From positions 21,437 to 85,436 of the forward strand of contig JANXBH010000006.1 in NCBI GenBank assembly GCA_025060695.1: a stretch of DNA of 64,000 nt, given 5' to 3'. The translations under genes were made by a program, and so were the position numbers. The notes under the pieces are model-generated. The model searched no databases. It was not told the DNA's origin and saw only the letters and a list, made by a program, of their open reading frames with translations. Shown here piece after piece: positions 27,282-35,636 of this stretch. Within the stretch, counting starts at the first letter, position 1, and each line of letters begins with the position of its first letter. Source of the stretch: Caldifarciminota bacterium. Lineage in GTDB: Bacteria > Hydrothermota > Hydrothermia > LBFQ01 > DSFT01.

Positions 27282-28607
27282 CTAAAATTCTGTTTTGCTA
27301 ATAAAATAGAAGTTAGGAATTTTTATATCTGGTAATATCATACCTTTTGGGAAAAATTCATAAAAATTAGAATTTACAATAAGTTTTTCATCAGATGATA
27401 GTTCTACTTCACTATTTAGTGCATCAATAAAACTTTGATTGAATCTCATATTCCTCAATCCTGACTTTAGTTTTCCATCTTCTATTAAAAATAGTCCATC
27501 TCTAGTCATACCCGTTATAGTTAAACTTGTTGGCTCAACTAAATTTACATACCATATCCTATTTACTAATACTCCTCTTTCTGTATCTTCTATAATTTTC
27601 TTCAAGGGCTTATTTCCCCCTTTTAAGTGTAAATGGCTAAATATTGCAAAATCTGAAGAAAATGAAAATGCACAAGCGGTATTTTCCAAATTCAAAAGTT
27701 TTGCATATTTATTATTCAATGCTACATTTTTTAGAATTCCATTTTCAATTACTGGAATATTGGCTTTTATATTACCTTCAAGATCAAAACCTATAGGAAG
27801 CAAGCCTTTATTTAAAGGTTCATCGTATAAATTAAATCTTTCAGAAAATATCCTTTTTCCTATTTTCCCACTAAAAGGACTAAGACCTTCGTAATAATTT
27901 ATACCAGATAGTGCATAATAATTTATAATTTCTAATATATCTGAAAATGCTAAACTTGTAAGTATTACATCATATTTTCCCGGTTCAATTTCTGATATAT
28001 TTTCACTTAATTTTAATTTCTCTAAGCAGTCTTTTGCTATACTCTCGTAGTTTTCTAAAATGTCTGAAAATTTATAACTACTATATTGAGACCAAGCACT
28101 CGTCTTGTTCATATAGTTTATAGTTAAATTATTTATAGAAACTTTATTGTATGCACTAAATCCATCTGAACTGAAAAGAAGAATATGTTGAAAACCCGTA
28201 TATAAATTACCGAAAGACCTATAATCTTTCCCAATGTAAATAATGTCCTTAATAATTTTCGAGGTTGTATCTGAAACTATTTCATACTCATCATAAGCAT
28301 ATTCATAATCTGCTATTTGCTTTTTAGTCATGGGAAGAATATAATTACTTTCCTTTAATGATTTCTTTGCAGTTTTTATTAAATAGGATAGATGTTCCTT
28401 ATCTCTCGAGTTTGTCCAAAATACACTAAATTTGTTGTCATATCTTAACCTAACACCAATTAGATAGGTTTTCTCTAAGGTTGACTGGTGAATGAAGGAA
28501 TTGGCATATCTTCTGAACAAGTAATGATTATAGAAAATTACAATATCAACTGATGTATCACTGAGTTTTAAAATATCTTCCGCTATGTTTATTAGTTCAT
28601 TCTCCAT
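27282..28607 (-). CDS. TldD/PmbA family protein, TldE-like
   Basis: A 441-residue member of the TldD/PmbA protease family. The C-terminal region SLTITGMTRDGLFLIEDGKL and NMRFNQSFIDAL is diagnostic. I see no HExxxH-type zinc motif, which matches the TldE/PmbA partner rather than the metal-binding TldD. In other bacteria TldD and TldE form a pair that trims peptides; here no tldD is adjacent. It overlaps the upstream 109-residue gene by 11 bases and precedes thiL by three. Confidence 0.85.
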   Translation of the reverse strand: MENELINIAEDILKLSDTSVDIVIFYNHYLFRRYANSFIHQSTLEKTYLIGVRLRYDNKFSVFWTNSRDKEHLSYLIKTAKKSLKESNYILPMTKKQIADYEYAYDEYEIVSDTTSKIIKDIIYIGKDYRSFGNLYTGFQHILLFSSDGFSAYNKVSINNLTINYMNKTSAWSQYSSYKFSDILENYESIAKDCLEKLKLSENISEIEPGKYDVILTSLAFSDILEIINYYALSGINYYEGLSPFSGKIGKRIFSERFNLYDEPLNKGLLPIGFDLEGNIKANIPVIENGILKNVALNNKYAKLLNLENTACAFSFSSDFAIFSHLHLKGGNKPLKKIIEDTERGVLVNRIWYVNLVEPTSLTITGMTRDGLFLIEDGKLKSGLRNMRFNQSFIDALNSEVELSSDEKLIVNSNFYEFFPKGMILPDIKIPNFYFISKTEF

Positions 28608-28926
28608 ACTTTCTTTTAGATTTTAGGTTTTCAACAAGTTGCATGAGAACCTCACTTGGTTCATCGTCTTTATTATATTTTATCCGTAGCGCATCTAAAA
28701 GTTCTTTTTCTATCTTTTCATTTCCTTTAATATAAAACTCATATACTTCAATAAATAACTTTTGAAGTATTCTTGAAGTTCTTACATTATCCTTGTCATT
28801 GAAAACCATTTCAGCAACTTTCTCGTCAATATTTCTTAGTTTATCCTGAAAGTATTTCTTTAAAAAGTTCCTAAAAGACTTTCTTTCCCTTGGGGCATGT
28901 GCTCCAACAAATATATTTTTTCTCAT
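28597..28926 (-). CDS. conserved-looking small protein, unknown function
   Basis: A 109-residue soluble, charged, mostly helical protein (MRKNIFVGAHAPRERKS at the start; acidic helical C-terminus). No family was recognised. It is translationally coupled on both sides: its ATG overlaps the TGA of the CoA-binding gene (ATGA), and it overlaps tldE by 11 bases. The tight coupling argues for a real gene. Confidence 0.7.
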   Translation of the reverse strand: MRKNIFVGAHAPRERKSFRNFLKKYFQDKLRNIDEKVAEMVFNDKDNVRTSRILQKLFIEVYEFYIKGNEKIEKELLDALRIKYNKDDEPSEVLMQLVENLKSKRKYGE

Positions 28927-29351
28927 AATTCTCCTCTACTTTTGAAATAGCTATGAATCTTGTATATACATGTATCCATTACGACATCTATTCCATTATC
29001 AGATAAAATCTTCGCTGCATCTTCGTTTACTATACCTTCTTGAAGCCACACGAGCTTTGGTTTATGTTTCATATTTAGTATTTCCCTTGCATGCTCTAAA
29101 ATATATTCTGACCTTCTAAATATATTAACTATATCTACTTCTTCCTCTATTTCATCTACTTTCTTATACACCTTCCTACCAAGCCAAACTTCAAGCTTAG
29201 GATTTATTGGAATAACCTCGTATCCATTGGATAAAAGATATCTTGGAATTTTTCCTGCAGGTTCATTGAGACTATCCTTTATACCAATTACAGCTATTTT
29301 TTTTGCATTTTTCAAATAGGAAAGAAGTTTCTCCTTATTCTCTAATATCAT
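28923..29351 (-). CDS. CoA-binding domain protein (YccU-type)
   Basis: A 142-residue Rossmann-fold protein of the CoA_binding_2 family: IAVIGIKDSLNEPAGKIPRY (18-37), YEVIPINPKLEVWLGRKVYK, VDIVNIFRRSEYI, LVWLQEGIVNEDAAK and VVMDTCIYKIH at the end. The members' cellular role is not settled. First gene of a five-gene unit (this, 109-residue protein, tldE, thiL, DUF3108), with ATG six bases after a CTTTAAACTTTT element. Confidence 0.9.
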   Translation of the reverse strand: MILENKEKLLSYLKNAKKIAVIGIKDSLNEPAGKIPRYLLSNGYEVIPINPKLEVWLGRKVYKKVDEIEEEVDIVNIFRRSEYILEHAREILNMKHKPKLVWLQEGIVNEDAAKILSDNGIDVVMDTCIYKIHSYFKSRGEL

Positions 29352-29357
29352 AGTTAT

Positions 29358-29369
29358 AAAAGTTTAAAG
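29358..29369 (-). promoter_or_regulatory. leaderless-type promoter element of the CoA-binding gene
   Basis: Minus strand CTTTAAACTTTT, the same variant as at the FadL-type gene, six bases before ATG and overlapping the merR stop. Confidence 0.6.
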
Positions 29370-29615
29370 GTTTGTATCCTTAATTATGTCTAATATTTCC
29401 TTTAATTGTTTTTTAATACTCTTTGATAAATTTAGATTTTGTTTTTCTCTACTTTCTAATAGTTTCATAATTTTCCTTATAGTGTTATAAGTATAAAATC
29501 TTCTATTTCCATATTTTCTATCTGGCTTTATTAAACCTCTTTTTTCCCAATATCTTATTGTCTCAACTGCAACTCCCGTAATTTTTGAAACTTCACTAAT
29601 TTTATAGTATTTCAT
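29364..29615 (-). CDS. MerR-family regulator, minimal
   Basis: An 83-residue protein that is almost only the winged-helix DNA-binding head of MerR: YYKISEVSKITGVAVETIRYW (3-23), EKRGLIKPDRKYGNRRFY, then a short basic helix. It lacks an effector domain, so it may respond to dimerisation or a partner. Its ATG overlaps the TGA of the flavin reductase gene (ATGA), which suggests it is made together with that enzyme and perhaps regulates it or its own unit. Confidence 0.88.
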   Translation of the reverse strand: MKYYKISEVSKITGVAVETIRYWEKRGLIKPDRKYGNRRFYTYNTIRKIMKLLESREKQNLNLSKSIKKQLKEILDIIKDTNL

Positions 29616-30091
29616 AATAACTTCCTATAACTTCTATTGTAGTAAACTATAGGTTTCTTTTCATTTAGAATCTCTACATTAACCACCTTGCCAAAAAATA
29701 TCACATGATCACCCATAGAAAGATGTTTATAGTAAATGCACTCAATATAACCGATACAATCTTCTATATATGGTATTTTTAAAAACTTACTAATTGGATA
29801 TTCTCTTGAAAATCTTTCTTCTTGGGAAATATTCCTATTTGAGAAAAAATTAGATATGTCTTCCTGTTCTTCGTTCAGTAAGCTAACTGTCCAACCTATG
29901 GATTTTTTGAATACATTTAAACTTTCAGATAATTTATCTATAGATATTAAGGTAATTATAGGTTTAATTGAAATACTTTCAAATGAACTAATGGTTAGTC
30001 CTGCGAATTCATTGTCTATACTTTTTGCGATAGATATAAATACAGACTGTGGTACACTCCTCATAAAGAGTTTAAATTTTTCTTTTAACAA
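29612..30091 (-). CDS. flavin reductase-like FMN-binding protein
   Basis: A 159-residue split-barrel flavoprotein of the flavin reductase group: VPQSVFISIAKSIDNEFAGL, TISSFESISIKPIITLISI (flavin site), CIGYIECIYYKHLSMGDHVI and FFGKVVNVEIL. The electron acceptor is unknown. It begins with TTG, five bases after CCTTAAAATTT; a nearby ATG is out of frame. First gene of a two-gene unit with the small MerR protein. Confidence 0.87.
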   Translation of the reverse strand: MLKEKFKLFMRSVPQSVFISIAKSIDNEFAGLTISSFESISIKPIITLISIDKLSESLNVFKKSIGWTVSLLNEEQEDISNFFSNRNISQEERFSREYPISKFLKIPYIEDCIGYIECIYYKHLSMGDHVIFFGKVVNVEILNEKKPIVYYNRSYRKLL

Positions 30092-30096
30092 GCATT

Positions 30097-30107
30097 AAAT
30101 TTTAAGG
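30097..30107 (-). promoter_or_regulatory. leaderless-type promoter element of the flavin reductase gene
   Basis: Minus strand CCTTAAAATTT, overlapping the stop of the rRNA methylase gene and five bases before TTG. Confidence 0.65.
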
Positions 30108-30815
30108 TTTAGTATTAATTACATATAAAGCAATACCTACAGCAATAGATACATTATAGGAATTTATTGTAGTTTCGTTTTGTCTTAAAGAAACTATTTT
30201 ATCAGACATTTCTATAAATTTTCTTCTTACTCCATAGTGTTCCGAACCAACTACTAAAGCTAACTTTCCTAAAATTTCAACATCTTCAATAAAGCTACCC
30301 CCCCTTTCTAATACAAATATCTTAATATTATTTTCTTTTAAGACTTTAAATACCATATTTAAATTATCGTAATAAGAAAACTTTACATAAAAAATAGCTC
30401 CTGTTGAAGACTTAATCACACTTGGTGTAATTTTACAAGACTTATTATATGTTGAGACAATATTTTTAACACCAAGAATCTGTGAAGTCCTTATAATTGA
30501 ACCAAGATTTCTAGGATCTTGAATCCTATCTAAAATTAAAATCATTCTTCTATCACTTTCTATAAAATCTCTTAAGTTTTCAAAAACATCTACAACAAGT
30601 TCTTCTTCTAAATAAGCAATTGTACCTTGATGCTCATCTGTATTTACTATCTGTTCAATTTTATGCTTATTGACAAGTTCATAGTTTATATTCTTAGCAC
30701 TGCATAGTTCTATAAATCTTTTCTTTTCTTTTAAATTCTCGTATATTAAGACTTTTTTAATTCTTGAGTTTGAAACTATAGCATGAAAAACAGCATTTTT
30801 ACCATATATTAGCAT
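30102..30815 (-). CDS. TrmH/SpoU-family RNA 2'-O-ribose methyltransferase (RlmB-like)
   Basis: A 237-residue SPOUT methylase. The N-terminal substrate-binding part begins MLIYGKNAVFHAI, as in RlmB. The knot follows with LILDRIQDPRNLGSIIRTSQ, KSSTGAIFYVKF, LVVGSEHYGVR and INSYNVSIAVGIAL, the AdoMet-binding loops. The likely target is a ribose in 23S rRNA. An upstream in-frame start would add 42 residues of low-complexity sequence, but ATG 30815 fits the family start and lies six bases after a CTTTAAACTT element. Confidence 0.9.
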   Translation of the reverse strand: MLIYGKNAVFHAIVSNSRIKKVLIYENLKEKKRFIELCSAKNINYELVNKHKIEQIVNTDEHQGTIAYLEEELVVDVFENLRDFIESDRRMILILDRIQDPRNLGSIIRTSQILGVKNIVSTYNKSCKITPSVIKSSTGAIFYVKFSYYDNLNMVFKVLKENNIKIFVLERGGSFIEDVEILGKLALVVGSEHYGVRRKFIEMSDKIVSLRQNETTINSYNVSIAVGIALYVINTKP

Positions 30816-31214
30816 ATGTGTAAGTTTAAAGTTTAGTTTTGAACAATTTAAGTATTTTATAATCAAGCTCTTAAATAACTTTTCCACATATAAATTTAAA
30901 AAAATGTGAAAATGTTTACAACTAAAAAGATTTCTCAACAATTTAAGTTATTGACTATAAAAAAATTAAAAACTATCTCAACATATTTCCATAGTTTAAA
31001 ATAGTCCTTTTACACATATCAAAACAATTGAAAATCAAAATCTTAAATAACTTTTACACATAATTTTAAAAGAAAATTGTTGACAATTTAAAATTAAAAA
31101 GATTTCAACAGAGATTTAAACAAACATTTCCACAAAATGACTATTGATTATGAATAGTTTAAAATACTTTTACACATATAATAAATAACTACAACTACAT
31201 GATTTACGGTTAAA
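30816..31214. repeat. AT-rich gap with repeated DnaA-box-like 9-mers; candidate replication origin or operator array
   Basis: No gene lies in this 400-base spacer, the largest in the intact part of the window. It holds five same-strand copies of TTTT(C/A)CACA or a close form: 30880-30888 (TTTTCCACA), 31008-31016, 31052-31060, 31126-31134 (ATTTCCACA) and 31168-31176. These resemble the DnaA box TTATCCACA with one or two changes. Longer stretches repeat at a 172-base distance: TCTTAAATAACTTTT at 30869 and 31041, AAAAAGATTTC at 30924 and 31096. Genes point away from the gap on both sides for 8-11 kb. Origin function is an inference. Confidence 0.5.
30822..30831 (-). promoter_or_regulatory. leaderless-type promoter element of the TrmH-family gene
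   Basis: Minus strand CTTTAAACTT, six bases before ATG 30815. Confidence 0.5.
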
Positions 31215-31225
31215 CTTTAAAATTT
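31215..31225 (+). promoter_or_regulatory. leaderless-type promoter element of the cell-division unit
   Basis: CTTTAAAATTT, six bases before ATG 31232, at the right edge of the repeat-bearing gap. Confidence 0.65.
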
Positions 31226-31231
31226 CAAGAA

Positions 31232-31984
31232 ATGAAAGAATTTAGGATAGTATTTTTTATTTTAACAGTATCTTGTTCGGATGCTGGACTTCCGGGAAGT
31301 CCAAAAGTTTCAAGACTTGAGGCAGTTTCACATGGAGATAGCTTAAAGATTTATTGGAACTCTATAGAAGGTGCTGATCAATATAGAGTTTATGTGAATA
31401 ATAGTATTGTATATGAAGGAAAAGATACGAACATAACATTGTTCTATGTTGATAGTCTTAAAATTGAAGCAATTGGTCTTAACGATAAGGTAAATTCTCA
31501 ATTTTATATAAATAACAAGTTTTATGAAGATTCAATTTTAGTTATTCCTCAAATAGAAGCCTTAGGATTTATTTTTCCAAAATTCTATATCTATTCAATA
31601 AAAGATAGCTCAAAATTTCAGCAATTTACGATATTCTTTTCTCAAGATTCTTCAAAAATAGGAAAGGAAGAATTTAACAAAGATTCATTAAGAATTTTTT
31701 CTTCAAGCTTGTATTTTAACAAAGCTACAAGGCATAAAGTAGATATTTACAATAATTCAAAGGTGTTTCCATTTCCAAGCAAGGATAGTGTTAAGTTGGA
31801 TTTTAAGAAACCATATGTATTATGGTATAGCCCAGATAGTATGGGATGGAACAATGTTAATAACTATTTTATAAAGTTCATTGCAGATAGTTTAATTTAC
31901 GAAGTTGATAGCTTAAATGATACTACCTATAGGATAAAGGTTAAATATAAAGTTAGAACTATTCCTGGTCTTAGATGGTTTTAA
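31232..31984 (+). CDS. lipoprotein with a possible fibronectin III-like domain
   Basis: A 250-residue lipoprotein: MKEFRIVFFILTVSC, lipobox Cys at 15, then a Gly/Pro linker. Residues about 30-95 look like a fibronectin type III fold (DSLKIYWNSIEGADQYRVYV, a typical strand B-C pattern). The rest is strand-rich and unassigned. It is the first gene of the ftsL-like/ftsI unit, and the next gene overlaps its stop codon, so an envelope or division-linked role is plausible but unproven. Confidence 0.75.
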   Translation: MKEFRIVFFILTVSCSDAGLPGSPKVSRLEAVSHGDSLKIYWNSIEGADQYRVYVNNSIVYEGKDTNITLFYVDSLKIEAIGLNDKVNSQFYINNKFYEDSILVIPQIEALGFIFPKFYIYSIKDSSKFQQFTIFFSQDSSKIGKEEFNKDSLRIFSSSLYFNKATRHKVDIYNNSKVFPFPSKDSVKLDFKKPYVLWYSPDSMGWNNVNNYFIKFIADSLIYEVDSLNDTTYRIKVKYKVRTIPGLRWF

Positions 31985-32256
31985 ATCGCTTAAAAACTAT
32001 AATCTTAATTACTCTATTAGGTATTCTTGGTATTTTAAATGTCTGGATAAATAACTTGGTATATTCAAAAGGTAGAAAAATAGACGAACTGAAGGATGAG
32101 AGGGATATATGGTATGTAAAATACATGCAGTCAATTAGTGAATACTATAGGAGGGATTGGTTCTATGAAAATAAGGATTACCCTAATAATTCTAATTTTA
32201 ATAGTATGGTTGGTGATAGTAATAATAAAGCTATTTCACATCCAAATTTTAGATAG
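31975..32256 (+). CDS. FtsL-like small division protein
   Basis: A 93-residue bitopic membrane protein: short basic cytoplasmic end (MVLNRLK), one membrane helix (TIILITLLGILGILNVWI), then a short charged helical region (KGRKIDELKDERDIWYVKY). This topology and its position directly before the division transpeptidase gene match FtsL, a partner of FtsB and FtsI whose sequence is hardly conserved. It overlaps the lipoprotein stop by 10 bases and its end overlaps ftsI by 92 bases, an unusually long overlap; the last 30 residues may be a by-product of that. Confidence 0.6.
   Translation: MVLNRLKTIILITLLGILGILNVWINNLVYSKGRKIDELKDERDIWYVKYMQSISEYYRRDWFYENKDYPNNSNFNSMVGDSNNKAISHPNFR
32149..32154 (+). 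promoter_or_regulatory. Shine-Dalgarno deciding the ftsI start
   Basis: AGGAGG lying inside the ftsL-like gene, ten bases before ATG 32165. It supports that ATG over the GTG at 32138. Confidence 0.55.
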
Positions 32257-33733
32257 CAAATATAAAAATTTGGCAAAAAATCAATTTAAACTAAAGATTA
32301 CAAGGTTTCCACAAAGAGGGACTATTTACGATAGAAACCTTAGACCTATAGCGTACAGTATTCCAAGACTTATGGTTTATCAATATTTAGATTCAGTAGT
32401 TGATTACTATGGAATTTTAAAATATTTGAAAATTAAGGATAACACTAATTCAAAACTGCCAAAGTTATTATCAGACGATGTCCCTATAGAATACAGGAAG
32501 TTTATAATTTCTCCAAAGGAAAGAGGATTATTTGCTATTAAATATTATAAAAGGTTATATCCATTTTTTGAAATTTCTCAGAATTTAGTAGGTTTTGTTA
32601 GTGATATGGATGGTATGGAAGGATTAGAAAGGTCATTGGATATGTATTTAAAGGGTAGTGTTGGATATGAGGAGGTTTTTCAAAGTGCTGATGGAAAGAG
32701 ATTTTATATTCCTTATAGTAATAAAAATGAACCTAAAAGAGGTCTTGATGTAATTACAACCATAGATATGAAAATTCAAAATATTGCTTATAATCATTTA
32801 AAAAATGCTGTTATAAGTGAAGGAGCAAATTGGGGATTTGTAATAGTAGCTGATCCTCAAAGTGGTGAAATTTTAGCAATGGCGAACTATCCAAATAGCT
32901 ATAAAAACTATTCAATTCAATATATGTACGAACCGGGTTCAACATTTAAAATATTTACTTTTGCTAAAGCCTTAGAATTGAACCTGATAAGCGATAGTGA
33001 TAGTGTGTTTGTAAATAGAGATGGTATATTAGTTGATGGATATAGAATTAAAAATGTTGAAAAAACATCAGGATATATAACTTATGGTGAGGCTTTGAGT
33101 TATTCTATAAATTCAGCTTTTGCTAAGCTTGGTATAACGATGGGAGGGAATGAATTATATGAAATTGCAAGAAGAGTTGGCTTTGGTATAAGAACGGATG
33201 TTCTCTTGAATGGTGAAACAAATGGTATATTGAAAAGAAGATATAAAAATATAGATATTGCGAATTTTGCGATTGGACAGGGATTTTCTATAAATGGTCT
33301 TCAAATGGTAATGGCATATAGTTGCATAGCAAATGGAGGCTACCTTGTTGTTCCAAGAATTATATTAAAAATTGGGGATACTTTGTATAGTAATAGGATA
33401 GTTGTAAGAAAGTGTTTTTCTTCTGATATATCAAATAAGCTAAAGTTAATTCTTTTAGATGTAGTAGAAAGGGGTTCAGGAAAACTTGCAAAAATGGATA
33501 ATATAAAAGTAGCAGGAAAGACAGGAACTTCTCAAAAGTTCTTAGATGGAAGTTATAGTGATGATAAAGTTATAACTTCGTTTATTGGTTTTTTCCCTGT
33601 TGAATATCCAAAATATTTAATTTATGTAGTATTAGATGAACCAAAATTTAATAAATTTGGTGGAACATCAGCTGCCCCTGTTTTTAAAAGAATTGCGAGG
33701 GATATTCTAAAATATCAGACTTTAAAATTTTGA
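32165..33733 (+). CDS. ftsI: division-type peptidoglycan transpeptidase (penicillin-binding protein)
   Basis: A class B PBP that crosslinks septal peptidoglycan. It starts with a membrane anchor (MKIRITLIILILIVWLVIVI), the RGTIYDRN box of the pedestal domain, then the transpeptidase domain with SxxK (EPGSTFKIF), SxN (SINSAF) and KTG (GKTGTSQK). Length is 522 residues. Its place after an ftsL-like gene and before the mrdA-rodA set suggests FtsI rather than PBP2. The hpf promoter element lies in its last codons. Confidence 0.9.
   Translation: MKIRITLIILILIVWLVIVIIKLFHIQILDSKYKNLAKNQFKLKITRFPQRGTIYDRNLRPIAYSIPRLMVYQYLDSVVDYYGILKYLKIKDNTNSKLPKLLSDDVPIEYRKFIISPKERGLFAIKYYKRLYPFFEISQNLVGFVSDMDGMEGLERSLDMYLKGSVGYEEVFQSADGKRFYIPYSNKNEPKRGLDVITTIDMKIQNIAYNHLKNAVISEGANWGFVIVADPQSGEILAMANYPNSYKNYSIQYMYEPGSTFKIFTFAKALELNLISDSDSVFVNRDGILVDGYRIKNVEKTSGYITYGEALSYSINSAFAKLGITMGGNELYEIARRVGFGIRTDVLLNGETNGILKRRYKNIDIANFAIGQGFSINGLQMVMAYSCIANGGYLVVPRIILKIGDTLYSNRIVVRKCFSSDISNKLKLILLDVVERGSGKLAKMDNIKVAGKTGTSQKFLDGSYSDDKVITSFIGFFPVEYPKYLIYVVLDEPKFNKFGGTSAAPVFKRIARDILKYQTLKF
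33720..33730 (+). promoter_or_regulatory. leaderless-type promoter element of hpf, inside the ftsI end
   Basis: CTTTAAAATTT, four bases before ATG 33735. It also encodes the last residues of ftsI, so the transcript start is nested in the upstream gene. Confidence 0.6.
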
Positions 33734-33734
33734 T

Positions 33735-34022
33735 ATGAAAATAACTGCAAGAAACTTTGAAATTACTGAAACTCTAAGAGAATATATATCAAAAAGACTA
33801 GGTCATCTTGATAGATACTCTGAGCACATTATAAATAGTGAAATTATATTCCAAGAGGAAAGAGGTCAATATCTCGGTGAAATGATTGTGAAGGTAAAAG
33901 GAAGGACCATAAAGGCAGAAACAAGAAGCAATGATATATTAAAATTGGTAGATGAGCTAAAGGATATTGTAATAAGAGAATTGAAGAAATATGAGGAAAA
34001 GCTTAAAGACCATAGAAGATAG
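33735..34022 (+). CDS. hpf: ribosome hibernation promoting factor / RaiA family
   Basis: A 95-residue short-form HPF: MKITARNFEITETLREYISKR at the start, LGHLDRYSEHIINSEIIFQEE, then a basic C-terminal helix. These proteins bind the 30S decoding region and stop translation in starved cells. It lies between the ftsI and mrdA genes, not near rpoN or secA as is common. It is separated from mrdA by only three bases, so the elongation PBP and RodA genes may be read from the hpf promoter. Confidence 0.92.
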   Translation: MKITARNFEITETLREYISKRLGHLDRYSEHIINSEIIFQEERGQYLGEMIVKVKGRTIKAETRSNDILKLVDELKDIVIRELKKYEEKLKDHRR

Positions 34023-34025
34023 TAC

Positions 34026-35636
34026 TTGAAAAATTTTTTTATTTTGTTTATACCATCTATATTTTATGTAATATTTGTATTTAAGCTATTTGAATTTCAA
34101 ATTTTAAAAGGTAATGAATACAGAAACAAGTCGCTTAGCAATCATTTTTATAGAATATCTATAAAGCCAGCAAGAGGTAATATATATGACAGGAATGGAA
34201 AAATCTTAGCAGGAAATACCACTAATACTAAAATTTTTATCCTTAGTAAAAACCAAGACATTTTAAGAGAGTACGTTAGTTATATTTCATCTTTAAATGG
34301 ATATTATTCTGAATTAGTTGACTATAAGAGTTTCTCTACGCTTGTTTCAAGGAAGGACATACTTGAGAATATTGTATTTATACCATTTGCGGAAAGGGTA
34401 TATCCATATGGTGAATTAACTCCCCATATTGTAGGTTACGTAAATATGGAAGGTAATGGAGTTTCTGGATTTGAAAGGGTATTTAATGATAGTTTAATAG
34501 GAACTAAGGGTGATGTAATTATTCCTATTGATGCAAAACTAAATATTACTGATAGAAGTAAAATAGTTTACAATTTTCCTACTAAAGGTAAGGATTATAT
34601 ACTAACTATTGATATTGATTTGCACAAGTTTATTGATAGTATTTTGTTAAACTATGAAAAAGCGGTGGTAGTAGTAATGAAAGCGAATGGTGAAGTGTTA
34701 GCAATGTATTCAAAGCCCAAATTTAATCCTGAGATGTTTCAAAGGGGTTTAACTACTGCTGAGTGGAATTATGTCAATGATAAGGATTTAGCACCGTTAG
34801 TAAATAGAGCAATATCTGGTCTTTATCCACCGGGTTCAGTCGGAAAGCTACTGACAACTTTAATAGCTCTTGAAAGTGGATGGAATTGGAAGACGTCCAT
34901 GCCTTGTCAAGGAGCCGTGGCTTATGGTAATCATATTTTTAACGATTGGTCTGTTCACTACTATATTTCTGATATTAAAGAAGCTCTTGAAGTTTCCTGC
35001 AATGTATATTACTATAGACTTGGAAGGTTTTTAGGTTTGGTAAGATTTACTAGTTTTTTAAAGAAAATTGATATTTTTAATAAAAAGCTAACATTTTTCC
35101 CAGATGAAAACATATCATTTATTCCCGATAGTGCTTGGTATATGAAAAACTATAGATTTATTCCTGGAGGTGCAGTATTAAATCTTGCAATAGGACAAGG
35201 AGAGCTTTTACTAACACCTCTTGCTATAGCCATGCTTACAGGTGCTATTGCAAATAGCGGTAAGATGCCTTATCCTAAATTTTATTTTGGTCAAGAAATT
35301 AAAGATACACTCAAATTACCTTTCTCTGACTCCACTCTTAATATTACTAAGATGGCTATGCTCCAAGTAGTAAAAGGTCCAAGGGCAACTGCAGGTTATA
35401 TAAATTGGAAACTATATATAGATGGATTTAGCATAAATGTAGCAGGAAAAACTGGTTCATCTGAAAATCCACATAACAAAAAAACTCATTCTCTATTTAC
35501 TGCTTTTGCTCCATATGAAAAGCCCGAGTTTATTATAACTGCAGTAGTTGAAACCGCTGGTCATGGAAGTGCTGTTGCAGTTCCAGTAGTATACGAAATT
35601 TTAAAATGGTTGTTATTGCACTATTACTATCAATAG
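34026..35636 (+). CDS. mrdA: elongation-type peptidoglycan transpeptidase PBP2
   Basis: A 536-residue class B PBP with an N-terminal anchor (FFILFIPSIFYVIFVF), the pedestal box ARGNIYDRNGKILAGN and the transpeptidase motifs SxxK (PPGSVGKLL), SCN (LEVSCNVYYYRLG) and KTG (AGKTGSSENP). The SCN form and the direct link to rodA (31-base overlap) mark it as the rod-complex PBP2. It starts with TTG and lacks a good SD; translation probably follows from hpf three bases upstream. Confidence 0.92.
   Translation: MKNFFILFIPSIFYVIFVFKLFEFQILKGNEYRNKSLSNHFYRISIKPARGNIYDRNGKILAGNTTNTKIFILSKNQDILREYVSYISSLNGYYSELVDYKSFSTLVSRKDILENIVFIPFAERVYPYGELTPHIVGYVNMEGNGVSGFERVFNDSLIGTKGDVIIPIDAKLNITDRSKIVYNFPTKGKDYILTIDIDLHKFIDSILLNYEKAVVVVMKANGEVLAMYSKPKFNPEMFQRGLTTAEWNYVNDKDLAPLVNRAISGLYPPGSVGKLLTTLIALESGWNWKTSMPCQGAVAYGNHIFNDWSVHYYISDIKEALEVSCNVYYYRLGRFLGLVRFTSFLKKIDIFNKKLTFFPDENISFIPDSAWYMKNYRFIPGGAVLNLAIGQGELLLTPLAIAMLTGAIANSGKMPYPKFYFGQEIKDTLKLPFSDSTLNITKMAMLQVVKGPRATAGYINWKLYIDGFSINVAGKTGSSENPHNKKTHSLFTAFAPYEKPEFIITAVVETAGHGSAVAVPVVYEILKWLLLHYYYQ

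Noticed and set aside
27439-27894. 151-codon open frame antisense to the TldE-like gene
   Set aside because: Hydrophobic composition reflects the antisense of an AT-rich gene; no start signal.
30816-30941. Longer N-terminus for the TrmH-family methylase
   Set aside because: The extra 42 residues are low-complexity, and the family start coincides with the ATG next to a promoter element.
30816-31214. Degenerate CRISPR array
   Set aside because: Repeats are unevenly spaced (about 44-128 bases), share only short cores, and no cas gene is nearby.
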